Assembly: GCF_014635885.1 (NCBI RefSeq)
Contig: NZ_BMDR01000010.1
Span: 1 to 64,000, forward strand
Origin: Acinetobacter vivianii
Lineage (GTDB): Bacteria; Pseudomonadota; Gammaproteobacteria; Pseudomonadales; Moraxellaceae
Direction: 5' to 3'
Length of the DNA: 64,000 bases
The first letter of the stretch is position 1. The number at the start of each line of letters is the position of its first letter. The notes beneath the pieces are model-generated. The model ran no database searches. It was not told where the DNA came from and saw nothing but the letters and a program-made list of their open reading frames with translations. Made by a program: the position numbers and the translations under genes. Below, piece by piece: positions 45,368 through 54,308 of this stretch.

Positions 45368-45490
45368 CTAATAAGCAAACATCAACAGCAATCTAAACAG
45401 ACCTGCAATAATGGCGAGTGCAAAAAATCCAAGTAACCATAAGATTATAAACCATTGCGTTGAAGTTAAATGCTGAGATTTTATTTTCAT
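45368..45490 (-). CDS. DUF2474 small membrane protein of the bd oxidase
   Basis: This 40-residue protein was found by reading downstream of cydB. It has a polar start, one transmembrane helix (IILWLLGFFALAIIAGLFRL) and a short end (LLMFAY), as in the DUF2474 family that accompanies CioAB-type bd oxidases and parallels CydX. A GGAGGA Shine-Dalgarno lies at good distance before its ATG. It begins 13 bases after cydB in the same orientation, so it is probably a third subunit of the oxidase. Confidence 0.8.
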   Translation of the reverse strand: MKIKSQHLTSTQWFIILWLLGFFALAIIAGLFRLLLMFAY

Positions 45491-45503
45491 GCAACGTTCC
45501 TCC

Positions 45504-46508
45504 TTAGTGATAACCTGCATCACCCACACGGACCTTATCTCTAAATACCCAGTATGAAAGGATCGTATAGGTAATGATAATCGGAATAAGAATTAGGGCA
45601 CCGACCAGCGCAAATTTTTGGCTTGAAGCTGGTGCAGCAGCCTCCCAAATCGTCACTGATGGCGGAATAATATGAGGCCATAAACTAATTACAAAACCTG
45701 TGAAGGCTAAAAACACCAGCGCTAAAGTATAGATAAATGGCTTTAAATCCTGACGGTTTTTACATGCTTTCAAGATTAAAGCAGTAAATAACACGACTAA
45801 AACAGGCACAGGGCTAAAATAAAGCAGATTTGGCAAGGCAAACCAGCGTGCTGCAATTTCAGGATGTGTCAGAGGTGTATAAAGACTGACGCCGGCAAAT
45901 ACTACAAACAGTAGAATGATCAGCTTCGGCATTAATCGATACATTTGATCTTGTAGCTCATGATCTGTTTTCATAATCAACCAGCCACAACCCAGTGCTG
46001 CATACATGGCAAGCACCCCTAGACCTGTAAATAAGGCAAAAGGTGTCAACCAGTCCAGACCCGAGCCTGAGAAAATTCCATTAGTCGTTTGAATCCCTTG
46101 AATATAAGCCCCTAGAATCACACCTTGGAAGAAGCTGGATAAAATCGAGCCCCAAATAAAGGCTTGATCCCATAAGTGTTTGGTACGATTGGCCTTAAAG
46201 CGAAATTCGAAGGCAACACCTCGGAAAATCAATGCAATCACCATCAAGGTAATGGGCATATACAAAGCTGAAAGCACGGTTGAATAGACCAATGGAAAAG
46301 CTGCGAATAAGCCTGCACCACCGAGCACCATCCAGGTTTCATTACCATCCCAGACGGGCGCGACGGTATTCATCATTACATCGCGTTCTTCTCGGTTTTT
46401 AATGAAAGGAAACAGAATACCAATGCCGAGATCAAACCCGTCCAGAACCACATAGATCAGTACACCCAGACCAATAATACCAACCCAGATCAGAGATAAA
46501 TCAATCAT
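45504..46508 (-). CDS. cydB: Cytochrome bd quinol oxidase subunit II
   Basis: The 334-residue inner-membrane subunit starts at the ATG at 46508, which gives the family N terminus MIDLSLIWVG and overlaps cydA by 8 bases; a longer frame within cydA is ignored. Typical blocks are YVVLDGFDLGIGILFPF, NTVAPVWDGNETWMVLGGAGLFAAFP and RGVAFEFRFK. It pairs with CydA to reduce oxygen with quinol electrons. Sequence resembles the cyanide-insensitive (CioB) branch. Confidence 0.95.
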   Translation of the reverse strand: MIDLSLIWVGIIGLGVLIYVVLDGFDLGIGILFPFIKNREERDVMMNTVAPVWDGNETWMVLGGAGLFAAFPLVYSTVLSALYMPITLMVIALIFRGVAFEFRFKANRTKHLWDQAFIWGSILSSFFQGVILGAYIQGIQTTNGIFSGSGLDWLTPFALFTGLGVLAMYAALGCGWLIMKTDHELQDQMYRLMPKLIILLFVVFAGVSLYTPLTHPEIAARWFALPNLLYFSPVPVLVVLFTALILKACKNRQDLKPFIYTLALVFLAFTGFVISLWPHIIPPSVTIWEAAAPASSQKFALVGALILIPIIITYTILSYWVFRDKVRVGDAGYH

Positions 46509-47946
46509 GGCGTTTCTCCTTACTTTGGTCTTGTCCATCAATGCTTTCATCGACTGCGCTGAGTGGACGCATTGGTGTTTTGAAATGACCAGGACCCGCA
46601 GGTTCAGGTTCAATAGCATCGATAAATTCAGGCCCTTTTTTCAGTAGTTTCAGCATGTAGTAAATACCGCTACCAAAAACGATGGTATAGACCACCACAA
46701 AGATAATTAAACTGATCCCGACCTGATCGGCTGTCACGCTATGCGACAGACCATCTTTGGTACGCATCACACCATAAATCACCCAAGGCTGACGACCAAC
46801 TTCGGTGGTTACCCAGCCTGCAAGTAGAGCGATATAACCCGCAGGGCCCATCACAAAAGCGAACTTGTGAAACCATGAGGTACCATAAAGTTTGCCAGTT
46901 TTACGTAACCATAAAGCAACTAATGAAAGCAGTACCATCAGCATGCCTAGACCGACCATGACGCGGAAACTCCAGAACACAATGGTGGCATTTGGGCGAT
47001 CTTCAGGGGCGAAGTCTTTCAAACCTGTCACTTTGCCATCAAGAGAATGGGTCAGGATCAGGCTACCAAGGTGGGGAATTCCGATTTCATACAGATTTTC
47101 TTCTTTATCCATATTCGGAATTGCGAAAAGCAGCAGAGGCATGGATTCGTTATGATTGGTTTCCCAATGTCCTTCAATCGCTGCGAGTTTGGCTGGCTGG
47201 TGCTTTAAGGTATTTAAACCATGATTATCACCAATGACCACTTGCAGACATGAGGTGACTAGCACCATCCAGAGTCCCATCGAAAATGATTTTTTGACCA
47301 ATTCATCACGACGGCCTTTGATTAAATGCCATGCGGCAGTACCTACTACCAAAAGTGACGATACTAAAAATGCGGCAGCAGCCATATGCGCTAGGCGATA
47401 AGGAAAGGATGGATTGAAAACAATGGCCCACCAGTCGGTTGGGATCACAATACCATTTTCAATAATAAATCCTTGTGGTGTTTGCATCCAGCTATTGGAA
47501 GACAGAATCCAGAACATGGAAATACAGGTACCGATGGCAACCATCAGGGTGGCAAAGAAATGTGCTTTGGGACTGACCCGTCCCCAACCAAATAACATGA
47601 TGCCAAGGAAGCCAGCTTCCAGAAAGAAGGCGCTCAATACTTCATAGGTGAGTAAGGGGCCTGTAACACCACCAGCGATTCGGGAAAATTCACTCCAGTT
47701 GGTACCAAACTGATAGCTCATCACGACGCCTGAAACCACGCCCATCCCAAAGGCAACAGCAAAGATTTTGATCCAGAACTTGAATAGATCTTTATAAATC
47801 GGGTTTTGAGTTCGAAGCCATTTCCATTCCAGCATTGCCAGAAAGCAAGCCAAGCCAATTGAGGTAGCTGGAAAGATAATGTGAAATGAAACAGTAAAGG
47901 CGAACTGTATTCGGGCTAATTCTAAAGCAGTGAGACCGAGATCCAT
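46501..47946 (-). CDS. cydA: Cytochrome bd quinol oxidase subunit I
   Basis: CydA carries haems b558, b595 and d. The 481-residue protein has the N-terminal ELARIQFAFTVSFHIIFPA with the first haem-ligand His, the GWGRVSPKAHF segment and the conserved GWVTTEVGRQPW motif near residue 385. The quinol loop is short, as in CioA-type enzymes. It heads the minus-strand cydA-cydB-DUF2474 operon. The name cioA would be equally suitable. Confidence 0.95.
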   Translation of the reverse strand: MDLGLTALELARIQFAFTVSFHIIFPATSIGLACFLAMLEWKWLRTQNPIYKDLFKFWIKIFAVAFGMGVVSGVVMSYQFGTNWSEFSRIAGGVTGPLLTYEVLSAFFLEAGFLGIMLFGWGRVSPKAHFFATLMVAIGTCISMFWILSSNSWMQTPQGFIIENGIVIPTDWWAIVFNPSFPYRLAHMAAAAFLVSSLLVVGTAAWHLIKGRRDELVKKSFSMGLWMVLVTSCLQVVIGDNHGLNTLKHQPAKLAAIEGHWETNHNESMPLLLFAIPNMDKEENLYEIGIPHLGSLILTHSLDGKVTGLKDFAPEDRPNATIVFWSFRVMVGLGMLMVLLSLVALWLRKTGKLYGTSWFHKFAFVMGPAGYIALLAGWVTTEVGRQPWVIYGVMRTKDGLSHSVTADQVGISLIIFVVVYTIVFGSGIYYMLKLLKKGPEFIDAIEPEPAGPGHFKTPMRPLSAVDESIDGQDQSKEKRHD

Positions 47947-48271
47947 ATATCCTCTCCTATAACAGACGAGTAAAGCAGTCGCTAGGAAAATGTGAAAGAA
48001 GGGGCTTAAACGATTAAAAATAAACAGAACCTTAAAAATGTTCTCGGCTTATTTAAAATCTTTTAAGTTTTATTCATCATCCAGTCTTCTGCTGTATATG
48101 AGTAGGTACAATTTCTTCTTGTTTTTTTATAACAGATACGGAAACGCGAACTCATCTGTTATATTTTTTTAGCAAAATTCTGTAGCTATTCAGTTGTATG
48201 TTGCTCATTCAAAATAGCATAAGCAACGATACAATGTGTTAAATATTGATCAAGCATTGTAAGTCGTTTGC
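47947..48271. other. Divergent intergenic region upstream of cydA
   Basis: This 325-bp region between cydA and the next plus-strand gene has no supported coding frame. It is AT-rich and must hold both promoters. I see no full FNR/Anr box (TTGAT-N4-ATCAA) and no clear inverted repeat longer than six bases, only an ATTGATCAAG near 48247. Confidence 0.5.
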
Positions 48272-48304
48272 ATGATAATACTTCTGACTGAATGGCGTTT
48301 AATT

Positions 48305-49123
48305 ATGTTTGTCACCCCAGAGCTTTATGCGCTTACCCGACTTTTTCAAGGCAAGATACCGTCCCAATCAGTACAAGAACAGTTACATCTTGAATATGTC
48401 AATCTTGAAGCAACTTTATTAAGAGGTAAGGTGCTTAGAGATTTTTCTAAAGACAAAGTGACCTATATCGCGCAGGCGAAGATCGTGGAAAATAATCGTC
48501 ATCTGGGCTATGTGTTTGCGCCATTGATTATTGCGAATCTAAATCAGCCCGTGATCTATACCACGCCTGCTTCAACGCCAGTTCTGTCAATTTTTAAACA
48601 ATATTATCAGGCAGAGAAAAGTATTCAACTCAAGATCGAAGATGTCCTTGATAGTCTCAAGCTCTATATTGAACTGGTGAATGATTCAGGAAATGAGGAA
48701 GATTTTCTTTTTCGTAGTCTGGTAAAAGCGCTTTGCAGAACGGATCTTTCCCATCTTTTTCTGGTAACAGATCTGGCGATCGATATGCATAAGCTTAAGG
48801 TGTTGCAAGATTTCTTTAAGGTCAAAATCACGATTATTCATACCGATCAAGATGAACCTCAAGTGGATCATGCATTGATCAATATGCGCAAACTGTTATT
48901 TAAAAATAAAGATGATTTCCATAAAGAGATTTGTACGTTGTTCTCGCATCTGAATGCCCAATTGATTGCCAATATGGGCCAATTTTCCGAACAGCAGGCA
49001 GCGCACTTGATCGAAGATATGTTTTATTCCGAACACATTTTCGAGAAGTTATCGGTCTATGCGGAATATATGCAAACCCGTATTCAAAATGGCGCCAGTT
49101 TTAAGGTTTTATCGACGACGTAA
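48305..49123 (+). CDS. Hypothetical protein upstream of the formate-dehydrogenase-like genes
   Basis: I do not recognise this soluble, mostly helical protein of 272 residues (283 if the ATG at 48272 is used; neither start has a strong Shine-Dalgarno). It has no signal peptide, no membrane segment and no motif I can name. It contains alternating charged and aliphatic stretches and a probable alpha/beta part near residues 150-180 (HLFLVTDLAIDM, KVKITIIHTDQDEP). It is followed 43 bases later by a small membrane protein gene, with which it may be co-transcribed. Confidence 0.72.
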   Translation: MFVTPELYALTRLFQGKIPSQSVQEQLHLEYVNLEATLLRGKVLRDFSKDKVTYIAQAKIVENNRHLGYVFAPLIIANLNQPVIYTTPASTPVLSIFKQYYQAEKSIQLKIEDVLDSLKLYIELVNDSGNEEDFLFRSLVKALCRTDLSHLFLVTDLAIDMHKLKVLQDFFKVKITIIHTDQDEPQVDHALINMRKLLFKNKDDFHKEICTLFSHLNAQLIANMGQFSEQQAAHLIEDMFYSEHIFEKLSVYAEYMQTRIQNGASFKVLSTT

Positions 49124-49166
49124 ACGAGGTTGAAAACTTCTTAATTTTTAAACAGGAGCAAATCGA

Positions 49167-49340
49167 ATGTCTCAAGAGCAATCAAAATTTCCCTATTTAG
49201 CGGTGGGTATCAGTATTTTACTCGGCTGTTTGTTTCTGGTGTTTTTCTTTCTGGCAGTGAGTAATCAACCGGACTATATGCCTTCACAACAAAAGCAGAA
49301 TTCAACTCAATCACAACATCCCAGTCATACTAATTCATAG
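49167..49340 (+). CDS. Small single-pass membrane protein
   Basis: This 57-residue frame has a strong ACAGGAGCAAATCG Shine-Dalgarno before the ATG. The product has a short polar N terminus, one hydrophobic helix (LAVGISILLGCLFLVFFFLA, about residues 11-30) and a Gln/Ser/His-rich tail. No family is recognised. The clear ribosome binding site and membrane helix support it as a real gene, probably in a unit with the preceding unknown gene. Confidence 0.6.
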   Translation: MSQEQSKFPYLAVGISILLGCLFLVFFFLAVSNQPDYMPSQQKQNSTQSQHPSHTNS

Positions 49341-49532
49341 TTGATGCCACGTTTATTTAGCTTATTACTAAGTATTGGTTAGCATTTTTTTGTTTTGATT
49401 TCTGGGTGAAATGGATGGTGATTTTAAGTTGTATGTGGATGGTATGAGACAAATCAGGAATAGAAAAATGCCCAGATTCATGATACTCCTAGTTGAGTAA
49501 CAAATGAAAATAGCTCAGCTGAGGGCGACGCA

Positions 49533-51941
49533 ATGGATAATTCAGAACAAACGGTTCATAAACAAGAAAATAATGGCTACGCGAGAATTGAGCCTTATAC
49601 CCAGCCCGCAGGTGGATGGGGAGCATTGTTGAGCGTGGCTCGCAATCTTAAACGACAAGATATTCTTAAAAAAGGTTCGATTACTTTACTCAATATTAAT
49701 CAGCCGACAGGTTTTGATTGTCCAGGTTGCGCTTGGCCTGAGAAAAAGGATGCCCATGCCTTTAACTTTTGTGAGAACGGTGCCAAAGCCGTTGCTTTTG
49801 AAGCCACCAGTAAGACCGTTACGCCAGAGTTTTTTGCCCAGCATACAGTGAGCTGGTTGGCAGAGCAGAGTGATTTCTATCTGGAAGATTTGGGGCGTTT
49901 AACCGACCCAATGCGCTATGATCCTGTTACCGATAAGTATGTGCCGATTTCTTGGGACGATGCATTTCAACTGATTGCCAAACATTTACAAGCTTTAGAG
50001 CATCCTGACCAAGCGGCTTTCTATACTTCTGGTCGTGCCAGCAATGAAGCAGCATTTTTATATCAACTCTTTGTCAGAAGCCTTGGAACCAATAATTTCC
50101 CAGACTGTTCTAATATGTGTCATGAAACCACCAGTGTCGGTTTAAAAGATGCGATTGGTTTAGGTAAAGGGACGGTGATTCTGGATGATTTTGATCAGGC
50201 CGATGCCATCTTTAGTTTCGGGCATAACCCGGGAACAAATCATCCACGTATGTTAGCTACCTTGAGAGAGGTCTCAAGACGTGGGGGTAACATTGTTGCG
50301 ATTAACCCGATCAAAGAACGTGGTCTAGAGCGCTTTCAAGATCCGCAAGCACCTCTGGAAATGATGACCAATGGCAGTACACCAATTAGTCGCTATTACT
50401 TCCAGCCAAAAATTGGCGGTGACTACGCGCTGATGTTCGGGGTGATGAAGCATTTACTGGAGTGGGACAAAAAAGCCCTTGCCAAAGGCGAGCATAGCGT
50501 TTTCGACCGCAGTTTTATTGAAATGAATACCATCGGTTTTGATGAAATGCTGGCGGAGATTGACCGTACCGCATGGTCTGAAATCCACAAGCATACTGGA
50601 CTTTCAGCCGAGCATTTAGAGTCGATTGCCAAGATGTATCTGGATGCGAAAACGGCTATTTTCTGTTGGGGAATGGGGATTACCCAGCATCGTCATGGTA
50701 CTGCCAATATTCATATGCTGGCGAATCTGATGCTGGCGCGTGGACATATCGGACGGCCGGGTTCGGGGCTTTGTCCAGTCCGTGGGCATAGTAATGTGCA
50801 GGGCGACCGTACCATGGGTATCAATGAAAACCCAAGTGATAAGCTACTTGATAGTATTGATCGCGTATTTGGTATCAAGTCGCCGCGTAAACATGGTTTT
50901 GGCGTGGTCGATACCATCAAGGCAATGTACGAAGGTGATGTAAAAGTCTTTATTGGCCTAGGCGGTAACTTTGCCGTTGCAACGCCTGATACACCTTATA
51001 CCCAAGAAGCTTTACGCCGTTGTAATTTAACCGTCAATATTACCACCAAGCTGAATCGTAGTCATCTGGTGTGTGGTCAGGATGCGTTGATGTTGCCTTG
51101 TCTAGGACGTACCGAAGTGGATATGCAGGTGCATGGACCTCAGGCGATTTCAGTAGAAGATTCGATGAGTAATGTGCATCTTTCAGCGGGACGTAATCCA
51201 CCGATTTCTGAAAATATCTTGTCTGAACCCGATATTGTGGCACGTATGGCGGAAGCAGTATTGCCTGAGAGTCATGTGAAATGGCGCTGGTATATTGAAA
51301 GTTACGATCGTATTCGTGACTCGATTGCCGATGTTTTTGATGAGTTTCATGATTTCAATCAACGGGTTTATCAACCGAGTGGTTTCCATTTAGAGCATCC
51401 AGCCAATCAGCATGTCTGGAACACACCAAGCGGCAAAGCACAATTTTTGATTACGCCATTGGCCGAAGTGTATGAAGACAAAGAAAATCAGTATGCCGCA
51501 GCTTATAGTGAGCAACAAGTTTATACCTTGATGACCACGCGTTCGCATGACCAATACAACACGACCTTATATGGTCTGGATGACCGTTATCGCGGAGTAT
51601 TCGGGCAGCGCCGTGTACTGTTTATGAATCAGGCGGATATTGATGCAGCAGGCTTTGAGGCTGATCAATGGGTCGATATCGAAAGTGTCTTCTCGGATGG
51701 GGTTAAACGGATTGTCCATAGTTTCCGTATCGTGCCTTATAACATTCCTCAAGGCAGTCTGGCAGCGTATTATCCTGAAACCAATCCATTGGTGGCCTTA
51801 GGCAGTCATGATAAATATGCCAAAATTCCAGCATCAAAAAGTATCCCTGTGATCTTGCATGCAGGTCAGGCGCCTGAGCATTTTAACTTAGCTGTTGCAG
51901 TCGATCCTGAACATGCCAATGAACGTGTGGGTGGCGTATAG
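49533..51941 (+). CDS. YdeP/FdhF-like molybdopterin oxidoreductase
   Basis: The 802-residue protein belongs to the formate dehydrogenase alpha-subunit-like group of molybdopterin oxidoreductases typified by YdeP. It has an N-terminal Cys cluster (CPGCAW and FCENG, residues 64-90) that could hold an Fe-S centre, a SNMCHETTSVG segment where the Mo ligand Cys is expected, GHNPGTNHPRML, and a C-terminal molydopterin-dinucleotide-binding domain (MTTRSHDQYNTT). No signal peptide is seen. The next gene is fdhD, needed for sulfuration of such cofactors. Actual substrate is not certain; it lacks partner subunits nearby. Confidence 0.88.
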   Translation: MDNSEQTVHKQENNGYARIEPYTQPAGGWGALLSVARNLKRQDILKKGSITLLNINQPTGFDCPGCAWPEKKDAHAFNFCENGAKAVAFEATSKTVTPEFFAQHTVSWLAEQSDFYLEDLGRLTDPMRYDPVTDKYVPISWDDAFQLIAKHLQALEHPDQAAFYTSGRASNEAAFLYQLFVRSLGTNNFPDCSNMCHETTSVGLKDAIGLGKGTVILDDFDQADAIFSFGHNPGTNHPRMLATLREVSRRGGNIVAINPIKERGLERFQDPQAPLEMMTNGSTPISRYYFQPKIGGDYALMFGVMKHLLEWDKKALAKGEHSVFDRSFIEMNTIGFDEMLAEIDRTAWSEIHKHTGLSAEHLESIAKMYLDAKTAIFCWGMGITQHRHGTANIHMLANLMLARGHIGRPGSGLCPVRGHSNVQGDRTMGINENPSDKLLDSIDRVFGIKSPRKHGFGVVDTIKAMYEGDVKVFIGLGGNFAVATPDTPYTQEALRRCNLTVNITTKLNRSHLVCGQDALMLPCLGRTEVDMQVHGPQAISVEDSMSNVHLSAGRNPPISENILSEPDIVARMAEAVLPESHVKWRWYIESYDRIRDSIADVFDEFHDFNQRVYQPSGFHLEHPANQHVWNTPSGKAQFLITPLAEVYEDKENQYAAAYSEQQVYTLMTTRSHDQYNTTLYGLDDRYRGVFGQRRVLFMNQADIDAAGFEADQWVDIESVFSDGVKRIVHSFRIVPYNIPQGSLAAYYPETNPLVALGSHDKYAKIPASKSIPVILHAGQAPEHFNLAVAVDPEHANERVGGV

Positions 51942-51968
51942 TGGCGCGTCTAAGTAAAGAGGTCAATT

Positions 51969-52757
51969 GTGGATACCAAAACACGCGGCTATGAAACGGT
52001 GCAAGTGCATCGTTTCCATCAGGATCATTCTGAAGATGAAATGGATTATATCGTTCAGGAGTATCCTGTTGCGCTGATTTATAATGGAATTTCTCATGCG
52101 GTCATGATGGCAACGCCATCAGACCTTGAGGTGTTTGCCAAAGGTTTTAGTCTTTCGGAAGGGATATTACAAAGCTTAAACGAGTTGTATTCGCTTGAAA
52201 TTCGTCACAATGCATTAGGCGTTGAGGTCGATATGACGATTTCATCGCGTGCATTTATGGCTCTCAAGGAACATCGCCGAATGATGGTGGGACGTACTGG
52301 TTGTGGTTTATGCGGGATCGAGAGCCTAAAGCAATTTTATGCCGATCTACCTTTGGTGAGCAGCAAGGTTTCGTCCTTGTGGCTCAAGCAAATCCCAAAT
52401 GCCATTGCTCAACTAAAAGCCCGCCAAAAAATTACTGAACTCACTGGTGGTGCACATGCTGCGGCGTGGGTGGTACAAGGGCAAATCGTGGCACTGTTTG
52501 AAGATGTCGGCAGGCATAATGCTTTAGATAAATTACTTGGTCATCTGGCGGAGCAAAAACTGAATGTTGCCGAGGGCTTTGTGGTGATGACCAGTCGCGC
52601 CAGCTATGAGCTAATCCGCAAATGCGCACAATATAATATTGGACTCTTGGCCACCATTTCTGCACCCACCAGTATGGCGATTGAAATGGCAAAGCAATTA
52701 AATCTCACCTTAGCCAGTTTTTGCCGTGGTGATAGCTTTGTTTTGTATACGCAATAA
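51969..52757 (+). CDS. fdhD: Formate dehydrogenase accessory sulfurtransferase
   Basis: FdhD passes sulfur from a cysteine desulfurase to the molybdenum cofactor of formate-dehydrogenase-type enzymes. The 262-residue protein carries the Cys-x2-Cys loop in GRTGCGLCGIESL near residue 117 and the blocks GGAHAAAW, FEDVGRHNALDK and MTSRASYELI. It starts at a GTG (51969) 27 bases after the oxidoreductase gene, whose maturation it probably serves. Confidence 0.94.
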   Translation: MDTKTRGYETVQVHRFHQDHSEDEMDYIVQEYPVALIYNGISHAVMMATPSDLEVFAKGFSLSEGILQSLNELYSLEIRHNALGVEVDMTISSRAFMALKEHRRMMVGRTGCGLCGIESLKQFYADLPLVSSKVSSLWLKQIPNAIAQLKARQKITELTGGAHAAAWVVQGQIVALFEDVGRHNALDKLLGHLAEQKLNVAEGFVVMTSRASYELIRKCAQYNIGLLATISAPTSMAIEMAKQLNLTLASFCRGDSFVLYTQ

Positions 52758-52841
52758 TAGTAAAAAATTGTGATTTGTTTGATCTCTAATGCATTGATTT
52801 GTGTAGGATATGAGCATTAAGTTTTTTTATTCCCAAATATT

Positions 52842-53783
52842 ATGAATATACCTTTAAGACCTCAGCCTGTGATCAACAATCTTTCAGGTGAAAATGCTTT
52901 ATTTATCGTGCTTGGCATCAACACCAACCCTGATCATTCAGGGGTGATTGATTTTCTCGCCAATTTTTCAGCCTTAGTCCGCAGCCTGACCAATCGTTTT
53001 CCAAACAGTAATTTCAGTGCTTCGGTGGGGGTCGGCTCAAATGCTTGGGATTTACTGTTCCCTGATCTAAATAAACCGAAAGAACTGGCACCATTTCAAG
53101 AGATCAAAGGGCCGAGACATACTGCGGTCGCAACAACTGGTGATTTATTCTTTCACATTCGTGCCAATCAAATGGCAATTTGCTATGAACTTGCCTCAAT
53201 TTTGCATGAGCAATTAAAAGAAGATACTTACCCAATTAGCGAGACCAAAGGTTTTAGATACTTTGATGGTCGCGCGATTATTGGTTTTGTAGATGGGACT
53301 GAAAATCCTGAGCATGAAATTGCCAAAGAGATTGCTTATGTCGGTTCAGAAGATGCTGAGTTCCTCGGTGGCAGTTATGTATTTATTCAAAAGTATTTAC
53401 ATAATATGGAAATGTGGAAGGGCTTAAGTACTGAAGAACAGGAAAAAGTGATTGGTCGAAAGAAATATGACGATGTCGAGCTTGGCGATGATGTCAAACC
53501 ACAAAGTGCACATAATGTCGCGAGTAAGGCACATGATGCGGACGGGAATGAACTTAAAATTTTAAGAGCGAATATGCCATTTTCCAATCCAACTGAAGGG
53601 GAGTATGGCACCTTCTTTATTGGCTATTCACGGTCTTTTAATATCACCAAAACCATGCTTGAGAATATGTTCTTGGGTAAAGAAACTGGACATGTTGACC
53701 GCTTACTCGATTTTAGTACACCTGTTTCAGGAAGCTTATTCTTCGTTCCGACCTTTGATTTTCTCGAAGATTTAGGCGAGTAA
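52842..53783 (+). CDS. Dye-decolorising (DyP-type) peroxidase
   Basis: The 313-residue haem peroxidase shows the DyP signature GxxDG in GFVDGTENP near residue 150 (catalytic Asp), the likely proximal haem His in QSAHNVASKA near residue 226, and an Arg in IGYSRSF. No signal or Tat peptide is present, so it is cytoplasmic, as in the YfeX-like group. It stands alone after fdhD and ends at a hairpin terminator. The physiological substrate is not known from sequence. Confidence 0.92.
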   Translation: MNIPLRPQPVINNLSGENALFIVLGINTNPDHSGVIDFLANFSALVRSLTNRFPNSNFSASVGVGSNAWDLLFPDLNKPKELAPFQEIKGPRHTAVATTGDLFFHIRANQMAICYELASILHEQLKEDTYPISETKGFRYFDGRAIIGFVDGTENPEHEIAKEIAYVGSEDAEFLGGSYVFIQKYLHNMEMWKGLSTEEQEKVIGRKKYDDVELGDDVKPQSAHNVASKAHDADGNELKILRANMPFSNPTEGEYGTFFIGYSRSFNITKTMLENMFLGKETGHVDRLLDFSTPVSGSLFFVPTFDFLEDLGE

Positions 53784-53790
53784 TTCAGAA

Positions 53791-53820
53791 CCGCTGAAAT
53801 GAATGCGTTTATTTCAGCGG
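53791..53820. terminator. Hairpin terminator between convergent genes
   Basis: CCGCTGAAAT and ATTTCAGCGG form a perfect 10-bp stem with a 10-nt loop between the DyP gene and the convergent thioesterase gene. T-runs are weak. Confidence 0.7.
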
Positions 53821-53827
53821 GAAATAT

Positions 53828-54223
53828 TTATGGAGTGATCAGGTATTGTTGCAACTGGGTTCGGAATTGATCTGGGATACGACTTGATTTTTGTGTACTG
53901 AAATCGAAATACACCTGAACCGCTTTGCCACGCGCCACACAGTGATCATTTTGCCAAGCTTCATGGGCAACAACGAATGAAGAATTTCCAATCTGCTCAA
54001 TCCATGTTTTGATTTCAATCTCAGCGCCGTAATAGATTTGGGCAACAAAATCGACTTCAACCCGTGCCAGAATCAAAGGCAGATTTTTGATCTCCATGCC
54101 AGGGTTAAATAGGCGGAAAACTGGTTCACGTGCAGTTTCAAACCAACCTGTGATGACAGTATTGTTGATATGTCCGAAAGCATCGGTTTCATAGAATCTA
54201 GGCGTAATCGAAAGTGTAAACAT
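53828..54223 (-). CDS. Hotdog-fold acyl-CoA thioesterase
   Basis: The 131-residue protein is a 4HBT-type thioesterase. The active-site segment ETDAFGHINNTVITGWFETARE, residues 13-34, contains the conserved Asp and the following Asn pair. A single hotdog domain is the expected length. It hydrolyses acyl-CoA or acyl-ACP esters; substrate is not evident. It is transcribed alone on the minus strand. Confidence 0.88.
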   Translation of the reverse strand: MFTLSITPRFYETDAFGHINNTVITGWFETAREPVFRLFNPGMEIKNLPLILARVEVDFVAQIYYGAEIEIKTWIEQIGNSSFVVAHEAWQNDHCVARGKAVQVYFDFSTQKSSRIPDQFRTQLQQYLITP

Positions 54224-54264
54224 AGTTGAATGGTTATTGTCTTATTTAAACTCAAATACTATAA

Positions 54265-54289
54265 GGGCTGAATCTTTAAAAATCAGCCC
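54265..54289 (-). terminator. Possible terminator after adeC
   Basis: GGGCTGA and TCAGCCC form a perfect 7-bp stem around an 11-nt A/T-rich loop, about 20 bases beyond the minus-strand adeC stop. The following T-run is short, so termination is probable but not certain. Confidence 0.5.
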
Positions 54290-54308
54290 GAATAATCGAC
54301 TTAAGCGT

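Noticed and set aside
47947..48271. FNR/Anr box upstream of cydA
   Set aside because: Only partial ATTGATCAAG was found near 48247, without the TTGAT-N4-ATCAA spacing.
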